From assembly GCA_963651465.1 (NCBI GenBank), contig CAVJPS010000007.1, forward strand, positions 1 to 33,383: DNA of 33,383 bases. Reading direction: 5' to 3'. Below, piece after piece: positions 16,733 to 24,039 of this stretch (its first letter is position 1; every line of letters starts with the position of its first letter). The position numbers and the translations under genes were made by a program. This DNA is from SUG2458 sp963651465. GTDB taxonomy: Bacteria; Bacillota_I; Bacilli_A; RFN20; CAG-826. The notes below the pieces were generated by a model that saw nothing but the letters and a program-made list of their open reading frames with translations, searched no databases and was not told the DNA's origin.

Positions 16733-17683
16733 TTATTGCTTTTTAGTTGTGTTTTTCTTATCATCTGCAACGGTTTCTTTTAAAGAAGCAAGTAATCCAG
16801 CGACGTTTTGAATTTCACTTGGAATAATAAGTTTTGTTGCTTGTCCATCTGCAACTTTTTCTAAAGATTCAAAACCTTTTAATGTAATATAAGCTGCACT
16901 TGGTTTAGCTTCATTAATTAATCTCATTGCATCTGCTTGAGCTTGAGCAACTTTCAATAATGATTCAGCTTCACCTTCAGCTTCTTTGACCATTTTGATT
17001 CTTTCAGCATCTGCTCTTAAAATAGCACTTTCTTTTTCACCTTCAGCAATTAAGATAGCAGCTTGTTTTTGACCATCAGCAGTTAAGATTTGTTCACGTT
17101 TTACACGTTCAGCACGCATTTGCTTTTCCATTGCTTCTTGGATATCACGTGGTGGAAGAATATTTTTTAATTCAACACGATTAATTTTGATACCCCATGG
17201 ATCTGTAGCTTCATCAAGAATAAGACGCATTTCAGCATTAATCTTATCGCGTGATGTTAATGTTTGGTCTAATTCAAGATCACCAATAATATTACGAAGT
17301 GTTGTAGCTGTTAAATTTTCAATAGCTTGCATTGGGCGTTCAACACCATATGTGTATAATTTTGGGTCTGTAATTTGGAAATAGACAACTGTATCAATTT
17401 GCATTGTAACGTTATCTTTTGTAATAACTGGTTGAGGAGGGAAGTCAGCGACTTTCTCTTTTAGTGAAACAATAGCGACTTTTCTTTCTAAAATAGGTGT
17501 TAACATATGAATACCAGCAACTAATGTTCTGCTGTATTTACCCATTTTTTGAACAATAACTGTTGTTGCTTGTGGGACGACAACAATACATCTAATTAAC
17601 ATGATAATGAATGCTAATACGATAAATGAAACTGAAACAATACCAATAATTTGGCCTGTAGATAATTGTGCTAAAAATAACAT
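16733..17683 (-). CDS. SPFH/band-7 (stomatin-like) membrane protein
   Basis: Single-span membrane protein of the stomatin/prohibitin superfamily that oligomerises into membrane microdomain scaffolds or assists membrane proteases. The N-terminal helix covers about residues 10-35, followed by the SPFH domain (about 36-190, including WGIKINRVELKNI). An Ala/Glu-rich coiled coil follows (about 190-255), then a C-terminal segment. At 316 aa it resembles QmcA and paraslipins. AGAAAGGA precedes the ATG. It lies 31 bases behind the NfeD-like gene, and this NfeD-slipin pairing is a widely conserved operon. Confidence 0.92.
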   Translation of the reverse strand: MLFLAQLSTGQIIGIVSVSFIVLAFIIMLIRCIVVVPQATTVIVQKMGKYSRTLVAGIHMLTPILERKVAIVSLKEKVADFPPQPVITKDNVTMQIDTVVYFQITDPKLYTYGVERPMQAIENLTATTLRNIIGDLELDQTLTSRDKINAEMRLILDEATDPWGIKINRVELKNILPPRDIQEAMEKQMRAERVKREQILTADGQKQAAILIAEGEKESAILRADAERIKMVKEAEGEAESLLKVAQAQADAMRLINEAKPSAAYITLKGFESLEKVADGQATKLIIPSEIQNVAGLLASLKETVADDKKNTTKKQ

Positions 17684-17714
17684 TTTAAAAATTCCTTTCT
17701 CTTTTAATATTTTA

Positions 17715-18164
17715 TTAATTTACCTTGTAAGTAACAATTAAGTGATTTCCTTTAATTTCTTTTATAGTGGCATATTCACCAGCTTTGATTTCAATATCGT
17801 CTGTAACTTTAAGTGTCCAAACAATATCTCTAAATTTACCTTCGCCGGGACTTAATTTGGTAATATCTTTAGTAACTAAGATATCTTCACCAATCATTGC
17901 ATCACTATTAGTTTTACTTTTATCATTTTTTGGGTGATAAAGAAGCTTTGTTAATAATAATAGGATACCTGTAACAGCAACAAATACTGTGATTTGCCAG
18001 TAATATTTGACATCAAAGATGGCAAGAATAAGGGCGACAAAAGCACCACCACATCCCCATATAGTTATGAGTTGTTCAGTAATTAATTCAATTATTAATG
18101 CTAGTACAAAAACAATTGCCCACAGAACAATCATCCATGTGTTTAAATAACTTGTTAATATCAT
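17715..18164 (-). CDS. NfeD-like membrane protein
   Basis: Short NfeD-family protein of 149 aa without the ClpP-like protease domain of the long form. Hydrophobic segments fill about residues 8-85, with the usual acidic EL.TEQ turn after the first helix. A C-terminal OB-fold follows (about 95-149: IGEDILVTKDI to KGNHLIVTYKV). It partners the following band-7 protein, and the OB domain is thought to contact the slipin complex. The strong AAAGGAGG site is 12 bases from the ATG, slightly far. It is the first gene of a two-gene minus-strand operon. Confidence 0.88.
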   Translation of the reverse strand: MILTSYLNTWMIVLWAIVFVLALIIELITEQLITIWGCGGAFVALILAIFDVKYYWQITVFVAVTGILLLLTKLLYHPKNDKSKTNSDAMIGEDILVTKDITKLSPGEGKFRDIVWTLKVTDDIEIKAGEYATIKEIKGNHLIVTYKVN

Positions 18165-18267
18165 ATATTTATAGCGCCTCCTTTTATTAATTTTTTACAA
18201 ATTAATATTATCATATAACTAAATTATAATCAATGTTTGTGAGCAAATATTTCACAATTATGTAAAA

Positions 18268-18330
18268 TTGCTTTTTTTATTATATTAGGTTAAAATGAGG
18301 TTGGTAGGAATGACTTGCCCTACCTTTCTT
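18268..18330 (+). ncRNA. Possible short transcript: promoter pair followed at once by a terminator-like hairpin
   Basis: TTGCTT (18268-18273) and TAAAAT (18291-18296) are 17 bases apart. The predicted start near 18303 coincides with a hairpin, GGTAGG (18303-18308) with CCTACC (18319-18324), followed by a T-rich stretch. No plus-strand gene precedes it, so it does not end an upstream gene. It could be a tiny RNA or a leader attenuator for the NTF2-like gene; both are speculative. Confidence 0.25.
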
Positions 18331-18451
18331 ATATCTCAATTTTTATATAAAGATTTAACGGCTCTTTATATATTATTAATTTGGTAATTAGGGAAGATTT
18401 ATCTTGACCAGAAGAAGAGATACTATATTTAATTACTGGGGGCGATGTAAG

Positions 18452-18754
18452 ATGGCAAACAAGAAGGAATTTGCGAAAAAGTTTTTAGATGCTTTAAACA
18501 CAAATAACGAAGGTGAAATTGAAAAATTCTTTAAACCAACTGCTATTGTTTACAGCTTAGATGAATATCATTCAGTTGCACTTGAAGATTTCATCGAATC
18601 TCAATTAAGACGTAGCCAAAATAGAGAATTTGTCGAACTTTTAGAATCACGTGTTACTTTCAAAGTCCGTTACATGATTGATGGAGCTATTAACTCATTC
18701 AACATTGAAACTGACGGAAAACGCATCACGCATCTAGATTACGCAAGTCGATAG
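18452..18754 (+). CDS. Small NTF2-like/SnoaL-like fold protein
   Basis: A 100-aa protein opening with a helix (KKEFAKKFLDAL), then FFKPTAIVYSLDE and alternating strands (RVTFKVRYMI, NSFNIETDGKRI). This is the cone-shaped NTF2/SnoaL pattern. No catalytic residues can be assigned, so it may be a ligand-binding or scaffold protein. I start it at the ATG at 18452. An in-frame TTG at 18404 would add 16 residues that look unlike the family, and its TTGACC may itself be a -35 element. The ribosome binding site is poor (GGGGGCGATG). It is a single gene with a clean terminator. Confidence 0.65.
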   Translation: MANKKEFAKKFLDALNTNNEGEIEKFFKPTAIVYSLDEYHSVALEDFIESQLRRSQNREFVELLESRVTFKVRYMIDGAINSFNIETDGKRITHLDYASR

Positions 18755-18759
18755 GAATG

Positions 18760-18783
18760 GTGCTAACTTAGTTAGCACTTTTT
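18760..18783 (+). terminator. Terminator after the NTF2-like gene
   Basis: A perfect 8-bp stem (GTGCTAAC with GTTAGCAC) has loop TTA and is followed by five T. Confidence 0.9.
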
Positions 18784-18847
18784 CTACCATTATTTAGACG
18801 AATATTTCAATATTTTTGTCTAATTTAATTAAAGAGGTAAGGAAAAG

Positions 18848-20497
18848 ATGAAAAAAGGAAAAATATTATTATTAATTGCGTTATTAGGCATATCCTTTAG
18901 TAATTCGGGTTGTAAGTTTAGAAATAATAATTCTAATACGGATGTTGTTACCCCTACAGACAACAATACAAATACCAATAATGACGATAACACAAATACA
19001 AACACTAATGATAATACAGATACTAAGACTGATACGGGTGATAATAATGATACTACTACTAAAACCGGTACAAGAAAATTACGTATCATTTCATGTAATG
19101 ACTTCCATGGCGTTGTTGAAGCTGATTCAAGTTATCCTGGTATAAGTGCTTTTGGTGCAAAGATAAAATCTTTATATGATACAAATCCTGATGATTGTTT
19201 AGTTTTATCTGCTGGTGATATGTTTCAAGGTTCTGGCGTTTCAAGTCTTACTAAAGGTAAAGTTGTTATTGACGCAATGAATTATTTAAAATTCGATTGT
19301 ATGTCGATTGGTAATCATGAATTTGACTGGGGTGTTGATGCCTTAAGAATGGCACATGATGGTATAACTAAAGATTACGATTACAATACCAAAACTGTTA
19401 ATCCTGAAGCTAACTTTCCATATTTGGGATGTAACATTTATTATAACAATGGTACAAGTGATACTAGCGACGATACATTTGCTAGTGATTTAGCTGAGCC
19501 ATATACAATTATTGAACGTAATGATGTAAAAGTTGGTGTTATTGGCTATATAGGAACTGACCAATTAAAATCAATTTGTACAACAGTTGGTGGCCAATTC
19601 TCGTTTCATGATCCGGTTAGCATTGTTGGAGAATGGGCTGAATATTTAAGAACTGAAAAAGGTTGTGACTTTATTATTGGTAATGCTCATGATGCAACTG
19701 ATTCTACAAACGCAAGTATTTGTAATTTAAGTGGTAACAAAAAAATTGATTATCTTTTAAATGCTCATACACATGCTTATTACGTTAAACAAGACTCAAC
19801 TAATAGTCAATATATTATTCAATCTGGTAGCTATGGTTTAGATATTGGTTACGCTGAATTTAAAGTTGATTTTGATAATGATAGTGTTTCAGTTTTAACT
19901 GCACCTACTAATACTTATAAATCTAGTTATAACTCAATGTCTGATGCAACATTAACGGCAGACTTACAAAAACATCTTAACCTAGTTGCACCGGTTTTAA
20001 ATGAAGTCATTGGCACAGTTTCTTCTCAAGTTTCTAAAACAAACAGAAATGATATTTGTAGATGGACTTCTGATTGTATTATGCATCAAGTAGGTTGTGA
20101 TTATGGATTTACTAACTTTAGTGGTATTCGTTCAAGTGGTTTTCCAATTCCTGCTGGTGATATTACAGTTAACACAATACATGGAGTAATGCCTTTTGAT
20201 AATGTAATTGTTGTAGGAACAATGACCGGAGCTAAAATTAAATCATTAATGAGTGCTAATCAATCCTATTTGGGTACTTCATTAAATTATGACGCTGATG
20301 CAATTAACTCATCAACTACATATAATGTCTGCTTTGATGAATTTTCATACGGTAAATTCTCAAGTTACGTAACAAATGGGCAATATACTGAATATCTTGT
20401 TCGTGATGCAATGATTAATGAAATTAGATATCAAACTTCACAAAATAAATCTTGGACATGGGATAGTTCTGCAGCGTTTCCTCTATCAGCTCAGTAA
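18848..20497 (+). CDS. 5'-nucleotidase/metallophosphatase lipoprotein (UshA-like)
   Basis: Surface-anchored dinuclear-metal phosphoesterase, probably releasing nucleosides and phosphate from extracellular nucleotides. The signal peptide ends in S-N-S-G-C (C22), and an Asn/Thr/Asp low-complexity linker spans about 24-72. The calcineurin-like domain carries all metal motifs: NDFHG (D85, H87), GDMFQG (D124), GNHEF (N156, H157), NAHD and HTH. The C-terminal 5'-nucleotidase domain starts near residue 400, with NFSGIRS and GVMPFDN. At 549 aa it is the usual size. It would supply substrate for nucleoside salvage enzymes such as DeoD and cytidine deaminase in this window (inference). AGAGGTAAGG precedes the start; it is monocistronic. 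Confidence 0.9.
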   Translation: MKKGKILLLIALLGISFSNSGCKFRNNNSNTDVVTPTDNNTNTNNDDNTNTNTNDNTDTKTDTGDNNDTTTKTGTRKLRIISCNDFHGVVEADSSYPGISAFGAKIKSLYDTNPDDCLVLSAGDMFQGSGVSSLTKGKVVIDAMNYLKFDCMSIGNHEFDWGVDALRMAHDGITKDYDYNTKTVNPEANFPYLGCNIYYNNGTSDTSDDTFASDLAEPYTIIERNDVKVGVIGYIGTDQLKSICTTVGGQFSFHDPVSIVGEWAEYLRTEKGCDFIIGNAHDATDSTNASICNLSGNKKIDYLLNAHTHAYYVKQDSTNSQYIIQSGSYGLDIGYAEFKVDFDNDSVSVLTAPTNTYKSSYNSMSDATLTADLQKHLNLVAPVLNEVIGTVSSQVSKTNRNDICRWTSDCIMHQVGCDYGFTNFSGIRSSGFPIPAGDITVNTIHGVMPFDNVIVVGTMTGAKIKSLMSANQSYLGTSLNYDADAINSSTTYNVCFDEFSYGKFSSYVTNGQYTEYLVRDAMINEIRYQTSQNKSWTWDSSAAFPLSAQ

Positions 20498-20515
20498 TAA
20501 AAAACATATATTTAT

Positions 20516-20547
20516 AAAGATAAAGATATAAATGTCTTTATCTTTTT
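20516..20547 (+). terminator. Terminator after the nucleotidase gene
   Basis: AAAGATAAAGA (20516-20526) pairs perfectly with TCTTTATCTTT (20535-20545), followed by a T run. Confidence 0.85.
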
Positions 20548-20614
20548 TTAATTTTATAAATAAAGTACTTGCAATTTTTATTTTTATTTTGTAATATAAA
20601 TGTTGCCGATACAA

Positions 20615-20690
20615 GCCGGCATAGCTCAACTGGTAGAGCAACTGAATCGTAATCAGTAGGTTGTAGGTTCAATTCCTATTGCCGGCACCA
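20615..20690 (+). tRNA. tRNA-Thr (anticodon CGT)
   Basis: Acceptor GCCGGCA (20615-20621) pairs with TGCCGGC (20680-20686), and CCA is encoded. The anticodon stem ACTGA/TCAGT encloses ATCGTAA with anticodon CGT at 20648-20650, reading ACG. It is followed by tRNA-Val after 18 bases, probably one transcript. Confidence 0.95.
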
Positions 20691-20708
20691 GTTGAATAAA
20701 AACAAAAT

Positions 20709-20784
20709 GGGAGTTTAGCTCAGCTGGGAGAGCATCTGTTTGACGTACAGAAGGTCGTGAGTTCGATCCTCGCAGCTCCCACCA
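20709..20784 (+). tRNA. tRNA-Val (anticodon GAC)
   Basis: Acceptor GGGAGTT (20709-20715) pairs with AGCTCCC (20774-20780) with one G-T pair, and CCA is encoded. The anticodon stem TCTGT/ACAGA encloses TTGACGT with anticodon GAC at 20742-20744. A terminator follows 12 bases later. The region beyond it has accessory character. Confidence 0.95.
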
Positions 20785-20796
20785 TTTAAGTAATAT

Positions 20797-20824
20797 AGGT
20801 TCGATATAGTGTCGAACCTTTTCT
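20797..20824 (+). terminator. Terminator of the tRNA-Thr/tRNA-Val transcript
   Basis: AGGTTCGA (20797-20804) pairs perfectly with TCGAACCT (20812-20819), followed by a T-rich tail. Confidence 0.88.
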
Positions 20825-20950
20825 TTTTATTTAAAATGGGTTATTTTTGATAAAAATCAAACAAAATCAAATGATTTGTAATCTTTAGACGGTAAAACTA
20901 GAAGATTTTGCTAAGTTTCCTTTTGAATGTTTTACACGATTTGAATTAGG

Positions 20951-20995
20951 GTGCTAAAAAATTATCACGATTATAAATACTGGTGCTAAATAATT
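20951..20995 (+). repeat. Short direct repeat in a gene-free stretch
   Basis: GTGCTAAAAAATT (20951-20963) and GTGCTAAATAATT (20983-20995) differ at one base and start 32 bases apart. The surrounding 20825-21075 holds no gene that I can support; all frames are closed by stops. Confidence 0.5.
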
Positions 20996-21075
20996 GGATT
21001 AATAGCTTTAGCAAGGAAGAATTAATAGATAAATGAAATTATTGAATTTTACAAATTAATTTACATAGGTGAACT

Positions 21076-21399
21076 TTAAACAGCTGTGTATTTTTCTGCC
21101 CATTTATTTATGGAATCAAGAATTGGAAGAAAAGCTTTTCCCATTTCAGTTAGGGAATATTCAACTTTAGGCGGAACAACAGGATAAACTTTACGTTGGA
21201 TTACACTATAGGCTTCAAGTAAGCGAAGATCTTTCGTAAGGTTAGCGTCTGTAAAGTTTGGAAGTTTGCGTTTGATCTCTCCAAAACGTAGAGTCCCCTC
21301 TGACAGAATATACAAAATAACCATTGTCCATTTTCCCTGTAACACTTTAGAAACTCTTGCTAACGGACAGTTTTTCGTATCAAATAATAATTCTTTCAT
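21076..21399 (-). CDS. HxlR-family transcriptional regulator
   Basis: Winged-helix regulator of 107 aa, usual size for HxlR proteins, which often sense electrophiles, redox state or formaldehyde through a conserved N-terminal Cys. That Cys is present (C11 in NCPLARVSKVLQGKW). The family motif continues as LRFGEIKRKLP and LRLLEAYSVIQRKVYPVVPPKVEYSLTEMG (shown here in part: the PKVEYSLTEMG wing is diagnostic). It diverges from the nitroreductase gene, a common pairing. The ribosome binding site is weak (TAGG). The shared upstream region holds a perfect inverted repeat at 21409-21430 that could be its operator. Confidence 0.9.
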   Translation of the reverse strand: MKELLFDTKNCPLARVSKVLQGKWTMVILYILSEGTLRFGEIKRKLPNFTDANLTKDLRLLEAYSVIQRKVYPVVPPKVEYSLTEMGKAFLPILDSINKWAEKYTAV

Positions 21400-21408
21400 A
21401 AAACCTAC

Positions 21409-21430
21409 ATACTATCTTTTTGAATAGTAT
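21409..21430. promoter_or_regulatory. Operator-like inverted repeat between hxlR-type and nitroreductase genes
   Basis: ATACTAT (21409-21415), eight bases, ATAGTAT (21424-21430): perfect 7-bp arms, 10 bases upstream of the regulator start. A second, shorter palindrome, TACTAGTA, lies at 21447-21454. Binding by the HxlR protein is inferred from position. Confidence 0.55.
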
Positions 21431-21471
21431 CTATAAAAAAATAATGTACTAGTAAAAATAATCATAGTCGA

Positions 21472-21477
21472 TATAAT
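21472..21477 (+). promoter_or_regulatory. -10 element of the nitroreductase promoter
   Basis: Consensus TATAAT, 29 bases before the start codon. No good -35 lies at the expected distance; instead the TACTAGTA palindrome sits there, which would fit activator-dependent expression. Confidence 0.45.
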
Positions 21478-21506
21478 TGAGTTAGTAAAGAATAAAGGAG
21501 TATTTT

Positions 21507-22031
21507 ATGGAAACATTAGAAGCAATAGCAAAGAGAACATCAACCAGAAAGTTCAAAAAAAATCAAATTTCAGAAGAAAATTTACAGACAATATTAAAAG
21601 CAGGTATGTCAGCACCAGTTGGTTCTGGTCTTTATGACTCATTGCATATTACAATTATTCAGAATATGGAAATTTTAAATACTATTGGAGACGCTGTGAC
21701 GGAGATGGTTTTTAAAAAAATTGGAAAAAGAATGAATAAGAATTTTGGGGCACCAACAATGATCGTAGTGTCGTCTAAACCAGCAATACTTCCGGGAATT
21801 GAATACGCAAATGCTGCATGTGTTATTGAAAACATGGCAATTGCAGCTACATCGCTTGGAATTGATAATGTTGTGTGGGCAGGACCATCAGTTGTAATTT
21901 CTGAAGAAAAAGCAATCCGAAGTATAGTCAATATTCCAGATGGTTTTAACCCTGTACTCTGTATCTCATTTGGGTATGGGGCAGAAGATAATACACCGAA
22001 AAGACATGAGATTGCAAGCAATAGAATATAG
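21507..22031 (+). CDS. Small nitroreductase-family flavoprotein
   Basis: FMN-dependent oxidoreductase fold of 174 aa. It starts with the typical AIAKRTSTRKFK motif that grips the FMN phosphate, then ILKAGMSAPVGSG (about 31-43). The core is NAACVIENMAIAATSLGI, and FGYGAEDNTPKR closes the fold. The substrate is unknown; members reduce nitro groups, quinones or flavins. Its divergent HxlR-type neighbour suggests induction by an electrophilic or oxidising compound. AAAGGAG precedes the ATG. Base use is slightly less AT-biased than in neighbouring genes, and the following gene is decayed, so transfer is possible. Confidence 0.88.
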   Translation: METLEAIAKRTSTRKFKKNQISEENLQTILKAGMSAPVGSGLYDSLHITIIQNMEILNTIGDAVTEMVFKKIGKRMNKNFGAPTMIVVSSKPAILPGIEYANAACVIENMAIAATSLGIDNVVWAGPSVVISEEKAIRSIVNIPDGFNPVLCISFGYGAEDNTPKRHEIASNRI

Positions 22032-22048
22032 ATAAGAAAGACTCAATT

Positions 22049-22619
22049 ATGAGAGAAAAAATTTATGTTTTTGGCTTTGATAATACTTTAGTTAATTCAG
22101 AAGCTATATTTGTAGAGGCGTATAATAGAGTTTTTCATATAAATATTACGATGGAGCACTGGTATGAAAAATTCCATAGTGTAAAAGATATTCAAACGGA
22201 ATTTAGAATGATAGAGGAAGAGTACAATATTAAATTCACGGATGAAAAATTGAATGAGATAGGTACGATTGTTGTTGATTTACTTTCTAAAAAAAACCAA
22301 ACGCAAATATTTATAGGTTAGTAAAGGAAAATGTAAAAACTTGTCACTTTTTAACTGGCAGTCCGTTAGAAATATGCAAGCTCTATTTTGAAAAAAATGA
22401 TGTTAATATTGAAGAAAATAGAATGCACAGTGGAATATATAATGGTTCAGGTGAAAAAGAAAGAATATTAGAAATACTTCAAAAAAATTATGATGTAATC
22501 TATGTAGATGATGATGGTGAATTAGTTTAAAGGCAAAAAATATTGTGTCAAAAGCAATTCTGGTAAAACAACCATATAATAAAAATTATTGGCATAAATT
22601 AGAAACAATTAAATGCTAA
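22049..22619 (+). pseudogene. Broken HAD-superfamily phosphatase gene (two frameshifts)
   Basis: The first frame (22049-22321) opens as a HAD hydrolase, but motif I reads FGFDNTL where FDFDNTL is expected, so the nucleophilic Asp is Gly. After a run of eight A near 22290 the coding sense continues in another frame: PNANIYRLVKEN, then motif II-like FLTGSPLEI and motif IV-like YVDDDGEL, up to a stop at 22528. A further frame change near 22528 restores KNIVSKAILVKQPYNKNYW and ends at 22617-22619. Both shifts fit single-base deletions. It lies 17 bases after the nitroreductase gene and was probably cotranscribed with it. A sequencing error in the A run could explain the first shift but not all three defects. 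Confidence 0.8.
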
Positions 22620-22674
22620 TTTTGGTTTGTAGGACTGGTATGAAGCAGAAAAACAGGATAAAAATAATCAACAG

Positions 22675-22710
22675 GCAAGTTGTCTTTAAACGAGACTACT
22701 TGCTTTTTTT
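22675..22710 (+). terminator. Terminator after the HAD pseudogene
   Basis: GCAAGT-T-GTCT (22675-22685) pairs with AGAC-T-ACTTGC (22693-22703), with one T-T mismatch, and is followed by seven T. Confidence 0.88.
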
Positions 22711-22712
22711 AT

Positions 22713-23100
22713 TTCTGCAAGAATCATTTTTTAAGAGGAGGTTCATTTAACCAGCACTATGAACACCCCTAGAATATTAATGTATCAAGATGAAATTAAG
22801 TGTACTAAAATTGTATTAAACCGCTTAACCTTAGACACTAAAATATATTTGCTTTTTCCCATAGATAAACTCCAAAGTAGATTTACAATAATTTAAAAGA
22901 CGAATTCCTAAAAAAAGGGATTGTTAACATCTCTTTAATCATTTTATTTGTCTACTTTGAAGTATCATATTATCGATATTTATATTGCCATTTTATGTTT
23001 GAATAAACACTTATAGCGTTTCGTTGCTAAATCCGAAATTTAATAACTCAACCTTAAATATCAGTTTATTAGAAGACGTAATAGATGCCTTTTTTCGATA
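22713..23100. other. Gene-free stretch with an imperfect long-range inverted repeat
   Basis: About 390 bases with no supportable gene on either strand. CAAAGTAGA (22873-22881) and TCTACTTTG (22951-22959) form inverted arms around about 70 bases that include a palindromic GTTAAC. This could be a decayed small element or a structured RNA. Nothing here matches a transposase or integrase that I recognise. Confidence 0.4.
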
Positions 23101-23111
23101 TTTAATTATAG

Positions 23112-23120
23112 TGGTATAAT
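23112..23120 (+). promoter_or_regulatory. Extended -10 promoter of the sirtuin gene
   Basis: TG-G-TATAAT, a full extended -10 element with consensus hexamer, 18 bases before the start codon. The leader would be very short. Confidence 0.6.
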
Positions 23121-23138
23121 ATTAGAGAGGTATTTATT

Positions 23139-23861
23139 ATGGACGAGACTAAAATAAATAGATTAAAAGAAATAATAAAAGAATCTGATAATATTGTTTT
23201 CTTTGGAGGTGCTGGAGTTTCTACTGAATCTGGTATTCCTGATTTTAGAAGTGCTACTGGTATTTATTTTGAAAAAGGTCGATATAACCCTGAAGAAGTA
23301 GTATCACGTGATTTCTTTTTAAGACATACAGAATATTTTTATGATTTCTTTTTTAATAAAATGGTATATCAAAGTGCTTGCCCAAATGCTTGTCATAAAA
23401 AATTAGTAGAACTAGAAAAAAGTGGTAAATTGAAAGCAATCATTACTCAAAATATAGATGGATTGCATCAAAAAGCCGGAAGTAAGAATGTTATCGAATT
23501 ACACGGGAATGTAAATTCTTATTACTGTACTAAATGTTTTCAAAAATATTCCATAGATGATATTATTGAAGAACGTCCTATACCACATTGTAAGAAATGT
23601 GGTGCTATATTACATCCGGATGTAGTTTTATACGGCGAAGGATTAGATCAACAAAATATAATGGATGCAATTGATTATATTATGAAAGCTGATTGTTTAA
23701 TTATAGGTGGAACTTCTTTAATTGTTAATCCTGCCGCAAGTTTAATACGTTACTTTAGAGGAAAACATCTTATTTTAATTAATAAAACCAAAACAAATGC
23801 TGACTATCTTTGTGAATTAGTTATTAATGATCCAATCGGAGAAGTATTCTCTAAACTTTAA
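23139..23861 (+). CDS. cobB: NAD-dependent protein deacylase, sirtuin family
   Basis: Cytoplasmic SIR2-type enzyme that removes acyl groups from lysines using NAD+. The NAD-binding GAGVSTESGIPDFR is at 24-37, TQNIDGLH at 103-110, catalytic H122 follows in ELHG, and four zinc Cys are at 130, 133, 151 and 154. At 240 aa it is a typical single-domain bacterial sirtuin. Deacetylase versus other deacylase activity is not resolved. AGAGAGG precedes the start. It is a single gene; no acetyltransferase or acetyl-CoA synthetase lies directly beside it, though a GNAT-like gene is about 1 kb downstream. Confidence 0.95.
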   Translation: MDETKINRLKEIIKESDNIVFFGGAGVSTESGIPDFRSATGIYFEKGRYNPEEVVSRDFFLRHTEYFYDFFFNKMVYQSACPNACHKKLVELEKSGKLKAIITQNIDGLHQKAGSKNVIELHGNVNSYYCTKCFQKYSIDDIIEERPIPHCKKCGAILHPDVVLYGEGLDQQNIMDAIDYIMKADCLIIGGTSLIVNPAASLIRYFRGKHLILINKTKTNADYLCELVINDPIGEVFSKL

Positions 23862-23986
23862 AGTAGTCATACACAAAACAATTGAATGTTGCTGAATTTT
23901 TATTAATCTTTATTGAATAATATGCATGTTCAAATGTTTTAACTTAATACGACCTGTTATTTGTTTACAAATTTGTGTATTTTATA

Positions 23987-24015
23987 TTGCTTTTTGAAGA
24001 ACATTAAATTATACT
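23987..24015 (+). promoter_or_regulatory. Candidate promoter of the CvpA-like gene
   Basis: TTGCTT (23987-23992) and TATACT (24010-24015) with a 17-base spacer, followed by a GAGGAGG ribosome binding site. Confidence 0.55.
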
Positions 24016-24039
24016 AAAGACATAGAGGAGGATAAAATA

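Noticed and set aside
18404..18451. TTG start for the NTF2-like protein
   Set aside because: The extra residues do not resemble the fold and no ribosome binding site precedes the TTG.
21659..22021. 120-aa minus-strand frame inside the nitroreductase gene
   Set aside because: Antisense shadow; the plus-strand frame has intact nitroreductase motifs.
20784..23138. Attachment-site repeat of the tRNA-Val 3' end
   Set aside because: I looked for a copy of CGCAGCTCCCACCA downstream within the accessory stretch and found none.
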